64,000 bases of DNA from CAVYHJ01 sp963768165 [NCBI: uncultured bacterium] (GTDB lineage Bacteria; UBP4; UBA4092): positions 124,001 through 188,000 of the forward strand of contig CAVYHJ010000028.1 in NCBI GenBank assembly GCA_963768165.1, written 5' to 3'. Each line of letters starts with the position of its first letter. The stretch's first letter is position 1. Position numbers and translations under genes: made by a program. Of the stretch, positions 54,109 through 62,952 are shown piece by piece. The notes beneath the pieces are model-generated. The model was given only the letters and a program-made list of their open reading frames with translations. It searched no databases and was not told the DNA's origin.

Positions 54109-54528
54109 TTATCGAATAATAACAGTAACATACTCTGGTAACCTCCATGCCGGCGTATCAAGTTTTGTACGCACTTCAAATCTGGCAGTTATTTTTTCTC
54201 TTATTCTTTGAATTTCATCACTAATTTTTGACAAATCTCTATTGGTAAGAAACATTACGGGTATATTATGTGTATTAACTCGTTCAATATTATCTATTAG
54301 AAATTTAATTCCTGCATTCAAACCAACCAATTCTTTGTCCCAATCTTTGGGTATTGGCATCATAATATCAAGAATAATTATTTCTATATTTTGAATATTT
54401 TGTTGTAATACTCTCTGTGCTTCTTTAAGATCATCGACATATACAACATATTCCTGTCCGAATTTTTCACGAAGTTCCTCAAGATAGTAGCGAACAGCCT
54501 GTGGTTCATCGTCAATAAAGAAAATCAT
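54109..54528 (-). CDS. Single-domain response-regulator receiver, copy 2
   Basis: A 139-residue receiver, paralogue of copy 1: IDDEP, phospho-acceptor in IILDIMMPIPKDWDKELVG, FLTNR, VRTKLDTPAW. Its start codon overlaps the last base of the large kinase gene. No DNA-binding domain. Divergence from copy 1 is concentrated near the N-terminus and before the acceptor. Confidence 0.88.
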   Translation of the reverse strand: MIFFIDDEPQAVRYYLEELREKFGQEYVVYVDDLKEAQRVLQQNIQNIEIIILDIMMPIPKDWDKELVGLNAGIKFLIDNIERVNTHNIPVMFLTNRDLSKISDEIQRIREKITARFEVRTKLDTPAWRLPEYVTVIIR

Positions 54529-56708
54529 TATTTTATTCCTTTCTTATAGGGAAATATTAATATAAATTCGGTTTTATTTTCTTCACTTTTAAGTTCAATA
54601 TGTCCGTTAACAATGTCCATAATTTTTTTAATAATATAGCAACCCAATCCTTGACCGGGATGTCCCGATTCAATTCCTACACTTCCCCTATAAAAGGGCA
54701 AGAAGATATCTTTGAATTCTGAAGTGGGTATCTTCGGACCATAATCAAGTACAGAAATAGAAAAAGATTCCATTCTAAGATTGAACCATGCCTTAATCTC
54801 TATATCGGTATTTTGATATGCATATTTAATTGCATTCATTAATAAATTAAAAAGAGCTTGTTCCACTAAATCTGGATCTATATAAACCATACCTAGTGAA
54901 TCAAAACCTGAAAAGGACAACCGTAACTTGTGATTAATAGTAATATTATAAAACATGGCTTTTAGTCTAGCCACAATTCCCTCTAAATTGACTAACTTTG
55001 GATTACACGGAAGATTAGTGCCAGGGATTCTTCCTGTTTGTTTCAAAAGTGCAAGAAGAAATTCAGATGTATTATAAGTATCGTCGATTGGGTATTTAAT
55101 TTTCTCATAAACACCTAAAGTTTTTAACTTTTTACTAAGACTATTTGAAGCATCGCGAATTGTGGTTCCAGCAGATTTTAAATCATGAACTGATATAGCC
55201 AATCCTTCTTCTCTTTTCAATTGGACATCGATCATTTGGAGAACGGGACTAAGTTGTTCGGCTATGAACGATAGATTCCCAAGATCAAATCGAAAAAATT
55301 CGAGATTTGCTTTACCCAAAACAGCTTGTTTCTCTACACATCTAATAACTCCGATTACGTTATTTCCAGATATAATTGGGACAAATAAAAATGGATACTT
55401 ATCTAGTTTATTAATTTTCTTTTCTACATATTTTCCTTTTGTACCAAGCATCTTATGCGTTGGTATTCCAGTTAAAAATACATTACCTGTAGTACCCTCA
55501 CCTTTATGATACTTTACTGTTTCTAATGGTGGATTTCCTTCAATTCCCGTTGTAGCGACACATTTAATATTTTCTTCGTCATCTGTTCTTACAAATATAC
55601 TGACTCCATAAACATTAAGATATTCTTTAATTAATTTAATAACACCATCATAGAATTTTTCAGATTTTTCCTTTACAGACTGGATAGGACTAGCACCAAA
55701 AGCATTACGAAACCATAAGTTAAACTTGTCTAAAATCTCTAATTTTTGATATATAAATGAATCTTGCAAAAAAAGTGAACTGTATTTGCCTAAATCATAT
55801 AAACGTTCATTTCTTTGATAAAAATGTTGTTCTGATTCAATGAATAAGTCCACTACCCCTAGACAAATTGCTTTATCATCTTTTACAGATTCATGAATTA
55901 GAGGGATACATATCAATTCATTGTATTCATGATTGATTATAGGAAGCCTGATTACCTTTTTCTCTATTAAACATAATTTCTCTTTTTCATCTCCTTTGAT
56001 TATGCATGTTTCGAGATTCGGCGAGTCTTCACTCCAGCCTGACAAAACAAATTCATCTGAAAGCTCATTATAAAGCCATATTTTCACATATCTGGCATGA
56101 GATAAACTCTTCCATGCTTTTGCCAAAATGGAAAGAACGTTTTCTGGCGTACCTCTTGCATCAAATATTAATTTCTCTCTAAACATTCTTCTATCTTCAT
56201 TTAATGATGGAGATTCTAATGAACTTATTAATTGAATATAGGGAGATAGGGTTTTAATTAAAAACTCAAGATATTCACGTTCATATTTTGTGAATCCATC
56301 TTTTTCCTCTTTTGAAAAAATAAAATAAAAATTACATTTTATGGACGTAATAAATATCCCCAAAGCTGAACCATTGGTTGATATTCCTAGTGTACTTATA
56401 TCTGATATATAATGTGATTGATTATTTTCAACTATTGGGGATTTACCTAATATTGTTTGGTTGGTAACTTTTCTGTCCATAAGAATATTGGGTTCTTTTT
56501 TTTCAACTGTAATTGCATAACCAGAAGTAAATTGCTTATCTACTGAGTCTCTTTTATCTAGAAGCAAAAAACTTATTTTTAGGATGGAAAAATTATTAAA
56601 AAGTGGCTCAGATATAATACGTAAAATATCTTTAGGAGTTAATTTATCTTTTTGCTTAACAATCTCATCCGCAACATCACTTAATAATTTTATATGATTA
56701 TTACGCAT
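54528..56708 (-). CDS. Soluble hybrid-like sensor histidine kinase with three GAF-like domains
   Basis: A 726-residue cytoplasmic kinase. Three sensory GAF-like regions occupy about residues 15-165, 175-325 and 345-490 (the third contains YLNVYGVSIFVRTDDEENIK and GEGTTGNVFLTGIPTH). The dimerisation helix has the H-box ISVHDLKSAGTTIRDA at about residue 506, with the N-box LLMNAIKYAYQNT and G-box LDYGPKIPTSEF and GQGLGCYIIKKI after it. It lacks membrane helices, so the signal is intracellular. The gene is much more AT-rich than the flanking YgfK-like genes and borders an insertion sequence. It pairs with receiver copy 2. Confidence 0.9.
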   Translation of the reverse strand: MRNNHIKLLSDVADEIVKQKDKLTPKDILRIISEPLFNNFSILKISFLLLDKRDSVDKQFTSGYAITVEKKEPNILMDRKVTNQTILGKSPIVENNQSHYISDISTLGISTNGSALGIFITSIKCNFYFIFSKEEKDGFTKYEREYLEFLIKTLSPYIQLISSLESPSLNEDRRMFREKLIFDARGTPENVLSILAKAWKSLSHARYVKIWLYNELSDEFVLSGWSEDSPNLETCIIKGDEKEKLCLIEKKVIRLPIINHEYNELICIPLIHESVKDDKAICLGVVDLFIESEQHFYQRNERLYDLGKYSSLFLQDSFIYQKLEILDKFNLWFRNAFGASPIQSVKEKSEKFYDGVIKLIKEYLNVYGVSIFVRTDDEENIKCVATTGIEGNPPLETVKYHKGEGTTGNVFLTGIPTHKMLGTKGKYVEKKINKLDKYPFLFVPIISGNNVIGVIRCVEKQAVLGKANLEFFRFDLGNLSFIAEQLSPVLQMIDVQLKREEGLAISVHDLKSAGTTIRDASNSLSKKLKTLGVYEKIKYPIDDTYNTSEFLLALLKQTGRIPGTNLPCNPKLVNLEGIVARLKAMFYNITINHKLRLSFSGFDSLGMVYIDPDLVEQALFNLLMNAIKYAYQNTDIEIKAWFNLRMESFSISVLDYGPKIPTSEFKDIFLPFYRGSVGIESGHPGQGLGCYIIKKIMDIVNGHIELKSEENKTEFILIFPYKKGIK

Positions 56709-56841
56709 AGATACCTATCCAAAGAACCTCAATCTTTTATTATGAAATAACTTGATAATAAACAGTAGTATTTACAAAAATTGACACCCTAAAAACTGAG
56801 TGAATTTTAGTATAGCTCAATATTAATGTCAACAATCCGAA

Positions 56842-56862
56842 TCAAGACACGTAAAATGTAAC
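56842..56862 (+). repeat. Second copy of an IS terminal repeat
   Basis: TCAAGACACGTAAAATGTAA, nearly the same as the left terminal repeat at 56876-56897, 13 bp beyond it. It may be a subterminal repeat or a relic of an earlier insertion. Confidence 0.75.
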
Positions 56863-56875
56863 TCTAGGAAGATAC

Positions 56876-58215
56876 GTCAAGACATCTAAAATGTAACCCA
56901 AAATAAGAGACCAAGAAAGGGGTTATATGAGACGGGAGTTACGCATGAAGTATTTGGAAAAGATCTGGGGAGACTACCAAAGAGCGGGGAAGAAAGAGAA
57001 GGGACACATTCTGCAGGAGTTCTGCCGGGTGTGTGGGTATCACCGGAAATATGCCATCCGGTTATTGAACAGTCCGATAGACCGAGAGCGGGGAAACCAT
57101 CCACCCCACCGACGCTATGTCTATTCTCCTCACACCCTTTCGATTCTAGAGAAGGTCTGGGAGGTGATGGGGTATCCCTGGAGTGAACGATTCAAGGCCA
57201 TGATTCCCTGGTTGATTCCTTTCCTTCGCACCGCGTATGGAACCGATCGAAAAACCGAGCAGGAGTTGCTCTGCATCAGTGCCCGGCAAATCGATCGGCG
57301 ACTGGCGGGCAAGAAGCACAAGGTCAAAAAGCGAATTTATGGAACCACTCGTCCTGGAACGCTTCTGAAACATCAGATTCCCATCCGCACCAAGAATTGG
57401 GATATCACCCAAGCGGGATACTTGGAGATCGACACGGTGGCCCATTGTGGAAACTCGTTAGCCGGGGAGTTTCTCTATACCTTGGACGGCGTGGACATCC
57501 AGACCACCTGGGTAGAGCGCCGAGCCGTCATGGGCAAAGGGGAAATCGCGGTGTTTACCGCTTTTACCCAGTTGCAACAGTCTTTCCCTTTTCCGATTCA
57601 AGGGATTGATTCGGACAATGGAGGAGAGTTTATTAACCATCATCTCTATCGCTATTGCCAGAAGAGCCGACCCCCGATTACCTTTACCCGGGGACGACCT
57701 TACGAAACCAAAGACTCCGCTCATATCGAGCAAAAGAACTGGACCCATGTCCGTAAAATCTTTGGCTGGGACCGCTATGCCTCCCCCGAAGCATTAGCTG
57801 CGTTCAATGACCTCTATCGAAATGAACTGCGCTGCTGGCATAACTTCTTCCAGCCTTCGGTTAAACAACTCACTAAGATTCAGATAGGCTCTCGCTGGAT
57901 TCGGCGCTATGATTCTCCCAAAACTCCCTTTCAGCGGGTCTTGGAATCTCCTCAAGCCGATCCCCGCAAAGTCATCCAGCTTAAAAAACAATTCGCTTCC
58001 CTGAATCCTTTTAAATTATCCCAACAAATTGACCGAAAATTAGAAAATATCTACGCTTTGGCGGTAAAATCCTACAGCCCTAGTAAACAAACTTCTCCTC
58101 CTCTCAGCAGGGGAACACCTTTTCAAAAAGGTTTCCCCCAAACCCCTTTCCAAAACCCTTCCCTCCCTCCTCTCTCTTCTTCTTCTCCTTCGGTTACATT
58201 CTTGAATGTCTTGAC
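56876..58215 (+). mobile_element. Insertion sequence with integrase-core transposase
   Basis: About 1.34 kb, bounded by GTCAAGACATCTAAAATGTA (22-nt repeat) and, at 58193-58215, the inverse GTTACATTCTTGAATGTCTT. The single transposase reads past the right end. It lies directly between the sensor kinase cluster and the second YgfK-like gene. I cannot define the target duplication. Confidence 0.85.
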
Positions 58216-58261
58216 AGGCAATCGTAGAATCTGTGTTTCCGCGATTTCGTTCTATTCCTAA
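56927..58261 (+). CDS. Integrase-core (DDE) transposase
   Basis: A 444-residue transposase. An N-terminal helix-turn-helix-like part (about 1-65: LQEFCRVCGYHRKYAIRLL) is followed by an rve core: Asp in LEIDTVAHCG, Asp in GIDSDNGGEF, Glu in SAHIEQKNWTHV, and a C-terminal basic region. The protein continues with a low-complexity Pro/Ser-rich tail that runs through the right inverted repeat into flanking DNA, stopping at 58261. This tail is unlikely to be native. The ATG at 56927 has AAAGGGG at 5-6 nt. The family assignment within IS groups is uncertain. Confidence 0.9.
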   Translation: MRRELRMKYLEKIWGDYQRAGKKEKGHILQEFCRVCGYHRKYAIRLLNSPIDRERGNHPPHRRYVYSPHTLSILEKVWEVMGYPWSERFKAMIPWLIPFLRTAYGTDRKTEQELLCISARQIDRRLAGKKHKVKKRIYGTTRPGTLLKHQIPIRTKNWDITQAGYLEIDTVAHCGNSLAGEFLYTLDGVDIQTTWVERRAVMGKGEIAVFTAFTQLQQSFPFPIQGIDSDNGGEFINHHLYRYCQKSRPPITFTRGRPYETKDSAHIEQKNWTHVRKIFGWDRYASPEALAAFNDLYRNELRCWHNFFQPSVKQLTKIQIGSRWIRRYDSPKTPFQRVLESPQADPRKVIQLKKQFASLNPFKLSQQIDRKLENIYALAVKSYSPSKQTSPPLSRGTPFQKGFPQTPFQNPSLPPLSSSSPSVTFLNVLTGNRRICVSAISFYS

Positions 58262-58275
58262 CTTCTTCCCATCTA

Positions 58276-58284
58276 TGCTAAAAT
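58276..58284 (+). promoter_or_regulatory. Extended -10 promoter of the second YgfK-like gene
   Basis: TGCTAAAAT, ending 9 nt before the ATG at 58294; no ribosome site follows. The same layout precedes the leader ORF of the first YgfK-like gene. Leaderless translation is probable. The insertion sequence ends 60 bp upstream. Confidence 0.65.
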
Positions 58285-58293
58285 TTGCATATC

Positions 58294-60303
58294 ATGGTCG
58301 ATTTATATCCCGCACCGTTTGAACAATTAGTCAAGCGGGCGTTTTATGAATTACAACAAAATGAGGCAATATTCGATTTGCCGAAATCGAAATTCTATCG
58401 CCCGAACTTGGCGGTAGATACCGGTGTTTCGTTTCACGGTATTCATGCCGGTACTCCTCTCGGACCCACTGCAGGGCCACATAACCAGATGATTCAAAAT
58501 ATTGTCTTATCCTGGTTGGGCGGGTCACGGATTATTGAATTAAAGACTATCCAGATATTAGACCAGCTTAAAATCAACCGTCCTTGCATTGATATCCCCA
58601 ATATTGGATTTAATGTTGAATGGTCTCAGGAATTACGCTTGAAACAATCCATGATTGAATATGTCTCCGCGTCCATGTTGCTTGATATTTTGAAATATGA
58701 AAAAGTTCTGGGTGAAGATATTCCTGATGACCGGTTGGATACCCTCTTTGACATGTCAGTCGGATATGATTTAAAAGGGATTTCCAGTAAGGAAATTGTC
58801 TCCTGGATTCAAGCCATCAAGAATGCCAAGCCGATAATTGATCAACTCCGAATGAAACTACCCCCCAAATACCGGGATTTGAATTTTAAGACAGATATTA
58901 TCAGTACCACTACGATATCCACGTTCCATGGTTGTCCCAAGGAAGAGATTGAGAAGATTGCCCATTTCCTGTTGACGGAAATGGATTTGCATACCATCAT
59001 CAAACTCAATCCCACCCAGTTACCCGAGGAGGAATTAAATCATGTATTACATGAGGTCTTGGGATATACCGATTTGGAAGTGAATCCTAAAGCCTATGTA
59101 GTCGGGATTACATTAGAAGAGGCATGTGATATTGTCCGGCGATTACAACCCGTCGCCAAAAAGCAAAACCGGGGATTGGGAGTTAAGTTTTCCAATAGTT
59201 TGGAAGTCATCAACCAGAGGGGAGTCTTTCCCAAAGACGAAATCATCTATATGTCCGGCGCACCGCTGCATGTTATTGCCATGCGGTTGGTACAAAGGTT
59301 CCGCGAGAAGATGGGACCGGACGTGCTGGTATCATTTTCCGCGGGGATAGATAAATTTAATTTCCCGAAAGCGGTTGCATGCAACCTTTGTCCTGTGACC
59401 ACCTGCACGGATTTACTTAAACCGGGCGGGTACGCACGGTTGTATCAATACATGGAAAACCTGGAAAAGGATATGATACGGCTGGGGGCGAAAACCATTC
59501 CTGAGTTTATCCTTGCATACTCCGGTAACAAGGGACTGGTGGATGATTTGGAATTACGCAGTGAACGTCTTGTCCCGGAGGAAACCAATGCGGTGGTAAA
59601 AGCCGGAATGAGAAATACTGTAATGATTGTGGAAGAGACTTTACGTGATCCGCGTTATACCAAGGCAAAAAATACTATGGTGCCCAAGAAAATTGATTCG
59701 CAGTTACACCTATATGATTGTATCAATTGCGATAAATGTATTCCCGTGTGTCCTAATGATGCCAATTTCTATTATGAGACCGAGCCGGTGGAATTCTCCT
59801 ATCCTATTTATCAATTTCTAACGGGGAATTTGGAACCTATTGACCAAAGGGCTTTTAAAATTGACAAGAAACACCAAATTGCCTGTTATCAAGATTTTTG
59901 TAATGAGTGCGGGAATTGCGATACCTATTGCCCGGAATATGGGAGACCGTTTATCCAGAAACCGGGATTTTATGGTTCTTTGGAGACCTGGAAACATCAT
60001 GCCGACCATGACGGGTTTTATGTGGAACGAGAAAATAGCATTGACCGTATCTGGGGGCGGATGAAAAAAAAGGAATATTATTTGGAAGTGGATACATCAA
60101 GTGACAAGGCGGCTTATCAAGATGATTTTGTGGAAGCGGAGATTGAATATTCCACCCATGAATTAATTAAATGGAAAATCCTACAAGAGCCTCTTCCAAC
60201 CGATTATCGCTTGGATTTCAGTATCTATCACACTCTGCGAATTCTACTCAATGGAATACTTGATACCCACAGAGTGAATTACGTAAATATGGCGTATTTG
60301 TAA
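58294..60303 (+). CDS. Short YgfK-like iron-sulfur protein without the central flavin module
   Basis: A 669-residue relative of the gene at 49237. The N-terminal TIM-barrel-like region is homologous (GTPLGPTAGPHNQMIQNIVL; LLKPGGYARLYQYMENL). The C-terminus has CINCDKCIPVCP and CNECGNCDTYCPEYG clusters, like the paralogue's. The roughly 400-residue glutamate-synthase-like NADPH/FAD part is missing, so electrons would have to come from elsewhere. The start at ATG 58294 is preferred over a TTG at 58285 because of the promoter spacing. The two paralogues may be subunits of one complex or alternatives. Confidence 0.88.
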   Translation: MVDLYPAPFEQLVKRAFYELQQNEAIFDLPKSKFYRPNLAVDTGVSFHGIHAGTPLGPTAGPHNQMIQNIVLSWLGGSRIIELKTIQILDQLKINRPCIDIPNIGFNVEWSQELRLKQSMIEYVSASMLLDILKYEKVLGEDIPDDRLDTLFDMSVGYDLKGISSKEIVSWIQAIKNAKPIIDQLRMKLPPKYRDLNFKTDIISTTTISTFHGCPKEEIEKIAHFLLTEMDLHTIIKLNPTQLPEEELNHVLHEVLGYTDLEVNPKAYVVGITLEEACDIVRRLQPVAKKQNRGLGVKFSNSLEVINQRGVFPKDEIIYMSGAPLHVIAMRLVQRFREKMGPDVLVSFSAGIDKFNFPKAVACNLCPVTTCTDLLKPGGYARLYQYMENLEKDMIRLGAKTIPEFILAYSGNKGLVDDLELRSERLVPEETNAVVKAGMRNTVMIVEETLRDPRYTKAKNTMVPKKIDSQLHLYDCINCDKCIPVCPNDANFYYETEPVEFSYPIYQFLTGNLEPIDQRAFKIDKKHQIACYQDFCNECGNCDTYCPEYGRPFIQKPGFYGSLETWKHHADHDGFYVERENSIDRIWGRMKKKEYYLEVDTSSDKAAYQDDFVEAEIEYSTHELIKWKILQEPLPTDYRLDFSIYHTLRILLNGILDTHRVNYVNMAYL

Positions 60304-60315
60304 TTGTTAAAACTT

Positions 60316-60410
60316 TGTCATTCTGAGCGCAGCGAAGAATCTCGGTCTAAAGTCGTGTAGTGTCAGGTAGAACACAGGGATTCTTCGTCGCTTCGCTCCT
60401 CAGAATGACA
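60316..60410. repeat. Palindromic element, copy D (TGTCATTCTGA family)
   Basis: About 95 bp, from TGTCATTCTGAGCGCAGCGA to GCTCCTCAGAATGACA. The interior is the reverse of that in copy B. It lies 13 bp after the YgfK-like stop codon and could affect transcript ends. Confidence 0.85.
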
Positions 60411-60450
60411 GCGTGTGAGGGTTTACCGACTTTTGCAGAGGATCAATTGT

Positions 60451-60741
60451 TTATATCCACTCTTTTAAGAAAGGTTGGAATTTCACGGGATTGAATTCGA
60501 TATAGCGGTATTGGGCGACATTGTGTTGAAGGAACGGGTCGTTTTTAAAATAGTCTTTGATATTCTCCAGGGATTGCGAACGGGCGACTATCAATCCGCC
60601 GGTCTTAGGTTCCTGTGGTCCGGAACATAACAGAATCCCTGCGTCATATCCCTTCTGCAAAAAGTTCCGGTGTTCCTGCAAGACTTCTTCGATTTTAGTA
60701 AAAGATACGGTATAGGTAATTTCGATGATAAAATGTTTCAT
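60451..60741 (-). CDS. YciI-like protein
   Basis: A 96-residue protein of the YciI family (dimeric ferredoxin-like fold), opening MKHFIIEITYTVSFTKIEEV with the typical HRNFLQKGYDAGILLCSGPQ and FKNDPFLQHNVAQYRYIEF. Members have a His/Asp active-site pair, here His in EHRNF and Asp in KNDPF. The role is unknown in most species. It starts 33 bp before the neighbouring gene's end on the same strand. Confidence 0.85.
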   Translation of the reverse strand: MKHFIIEITYTVSFTKIEEVLQEHRNFLQKGYDAGILLCSGPQEPKTGGLIVARSQSLENIKDYFKNDPFLQHNVAQYRYIEFNPVKFQPFLKEWI

Positions 60742-60774
60742 AGGTTTTCTTCATGAATATAATCAGCATTAATT

Positions 60775-62238
60775 TCATTTTGGATAAATATTAATGCGAA
60801 CTGATTTAGATTTTAGCATTCCCGGAATCTTTCTGAATCCGCCTCCCACGGGCTCCGCAGCATATCCATCTAATTCAAAGTAGCCATCGATTGCGCCCTT
60901 ATGAGAAACCTCAACATCGGGTATTGAAATTGTACAACTGACTAATCCGAGACCTCCATCCTCAGGCGGAGATCTTTTGCCTTCAACTTCGTCAAACATT
61001 TTATCGTTTCCCTTGGCTGGAATCACCATCCCGACAGGGATACTAGGAATCTCCGACGCCGTCACCTTAAAATTTCCCCCACCAGTAGCTGCAACTACAC
61101 CAACCATAAAGACTTTGACATCCGAATAGCCTTGCGCAGGCGTGATGTCTACAGAAACCTCGCTAAGAGAATAGTCCTTGCCAGGTTTCGCATCATTTTC
61201 ATTTACTAGTTTCGCGTTATTATCGTAAAGTCTGAGGGAAACACCTACGATAACAAAGAAAATGATAAAACCCAAAAATATGCTAACTTCAGATTTAATA
61301 AATATCTTACTTCGTTCCCACACATTTTCGCTGAACGTAGGAAGGTTTCCTAGCTTAACTTTTTCGATAACACTAAGCGCATTCGCCGATTGAATTTGTT
61401 CCGTACCCAGCATTTCGTCAAACACAGGAATGGCATCTTCTTTCATACTGCATAGCAGGCTGATAACGGAGTTTTGCTGTGATGGATTGGCATTATTTAG
61501 CGCTAGAACCAAAACAGGCACCGCAGGTTTGCCAATTCGTCGGATACTTTTACAAATATTTTGGGGTAGTCCAAATGGCGTCATAAGACTTATCAATCCT
61601 GCTGCACATACGTTTGGACGTTCCGATTCAAATTTTTTAAATGTAGCTTGAAAGCCACGCACTGCCCATACCGCAGGAATGAAGTTGCGGGACTCTTCCG
61701 GCGAAGTTGGAAACCATGAAAGTTCTAATAATGCTAGTGCCGCTTTAGAGCGTATAGTCTCGTTACTATTGCTTAGGTTCTTTAGGAACTCCTCCCGTAG
61801 GCTCGCACCAAGAGTCGGTATACGGCACGACGCGATCAATGAAAATGCTGTTAGACGATCGTTATCCGTCCCACTAGTGAGCGCAGCCCGAACATCGGAT
61901 ACGATAATGTCGAAGTTCTGCTCGACGATTAAGCGAGTTTGTCTTCGCTGTAGAACATTTGCCAAGCCCTCTAGGCTTCCACCGATTGCTGTGAAAGCCA
62001 CTAAAAACGCCAGAAAAAACAGATTTCCGAGAGAGTAATGTCCTCCCGACCTTTCCAACATATTCATAGATCTGATTAATCCATACCCTAAGCCTAAGTC
62101 GCCTAGAAAAAATAGTTTAGCGAAAAACCTTAGGACTTTTGAGGTAACGGGAGGAGATTCAAGCAGAGCTCCAGTCTTAAACAAATACGCGCCTGGTTTA
62201 AGGTTCGACTTATGTCCGAGCTTGAATGTTGGCTCCAT
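60775..62238 (-). CDS. Membrane protein with HEAT-like repeats
   Basis: A 487-residue protein of unknown function. A membrane region near residues 65-90 (LGNLFFLAFLVAFTAIGG), a helical repeat domain (about 100-300; units such as NLSNSNETIRSKAALALLEL and AVPVLVLALNNANPSQQNSV), then a second helix (about 312-332: VSIFLGFIIFFVIVGVSLRL) and a beta-rich outer domain to the C-terminus. The repeats resemble HEAT/armadillo units. AAAGGAGAT precedes the ATG, so the start is sure. Its codon style differs from neighbours, and it may be acquired. Confidence 0.6.
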   Translation of the reverse strand: MEPTFKLGHKSNLKPGAYLFKTGALLESPPVTSKVLRFFAKLFFLGDLGLGYGLIRSMNMLERSGGHYSLGNLFFLAFLVAFTAIGGSLEGLANVLQRRQTRLIVEQNFDIIVSDVRAALTSGTDNDRLTAFSLIASCRIPTLGASLREEFLKNLSNSNETIRSKAALALLELSWFPTSPEESRNFIPAVWAVRGFQATFKKFESERPNVCAAGLISLMTPFGLPQNICKSIRRIGKPAVPVLVLALNNANPSQQNSVISLLCSMKEDAIPVFDEMLGTEQIQSANALSVIEKVKLGNLPTFSENVWERSKIFIKSEVSIFLGFIIFFVIVGVSLRLYDNNAKLVNENDAKPGKDYSLSEVSVDITPAQGYSDVKVFMVGVVAATGGGNFKVTASEIPSIPVGMVIPAKGNDKMFDEVEGKRSPPEDGGLGLVSCTISIPDVEVSHKGAIDGYFELDGYAAEPVGGGFRKIPGMLKSKSVRINIYPK

Positions 62239-62373
62239 CTGCTTATCTCCTTTAATCTACATTGAAAATTTATAAACACTTAAACGACGTAAGTATAACA
62301 GCTTTGTAAAAGATTTTGAATAGTTTAGGTCAGGCGATTATTTATGTCAAATATTTATTTATAGACTTTTTTC

Positions 62374-62402
62374 TTGACATCTAGGGTGAGGCGGTTTAGT
62401 AT
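62374..62402 (+). promoter_or_regulatory. Sigma-70 promoter of rpiB
   Basis: Consensus TTGACA at 62374-62379, 17 bp, TAGTAT at 62397-62402. It lies 36 bp before the rpiB ATG, which has a GGAGAG ribosome site. Confidence 0.75.
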
Positions 62403-62437
62403 CGGAAGAGGTAAGAAGAAGGGGGATTGGAGAGAGT

Positions 62438-62893
62438 ATGGCGGTGAAGATGCAGATAGCGATAGGGTCGGATCATGCGGGGTTTCGGTATAAGGAGATT
62501 ATCAAGAAACATTTGACGGCGCAGGGACATAAGGTGCGGGATTACGGGACTGATTCGACGGAGATGGTGGATTATCCGCTATTTATCCGACCGGTAGCGG
62601 AAGCGGTCAGCAAAGGGGAGTGTGAACGGGGGATTGTTTTGGGCGGGTCGGGGAATGGAGAGGCGATGGTTGCAAACCGGGTACATGGCGTGCGGTGCAG
62701 TCTTTGTTGGAATATAGAAACCGCGCGATTGGCGCGGGCGCATAACAACGCGAATGTGTTGTCGCTGGGTGAGCTTATGATTGAGGAGAAGGATCTGTTA
62801 TTTATTGTGGATACGTGGATGACGACGGATTTTGAAGGTGGACGACATCAGCGCCGGATTGAAATGATTGATGGGGAGAAGAAAGAGGAATAA
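62438..62893 (+). CDS. rpiB: Ribose-5-phosphate isomerase B (Glu-type)
   Basis: Interconverts ribose 5-phosphate and ribulose 5-phosphate in the pentose phosphate pathway. A 151-residue RpiB/LacAB protein: GSDHAGFRYKEIIKKHL, DYGTDSTEMVDYP, GIVLGGSGNGEAMVANRV and ARAHNNANVLSLG. The residue that is Cys in the enteric form is here Ser/Gly within GGSGNGE, as in the mycobacterial type, in which Glu acts as base. The gene has its own strong promoter. Confidence 0.93.
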   Translation: MAVKMQIAIGSDHAGFRYKEIIKKHLTAQGHKVRDYGTDSTEMVDYPLFIRPVAEAVSKGECERGIVLGGSGNGEAMVANRVHGVRCSLCWNIETARLARAHNNANVLSLGELMIEEKDLLFIVDTWMTTDFEGGRHQRRIEMIDGEKKEE

Positions 62894-62952
62894 TTTCGAG
62901 GGTAAAACAATTCTTGACAGAATAAAAAACGGGGGTATAATTATAAATAACA

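Noticed and set aside
56927-58261. Transposase C-terminal Pro/Ser tail as a functional domain
   Set aside because: It crosses the right inverted repeat and comes from flanking DNA.
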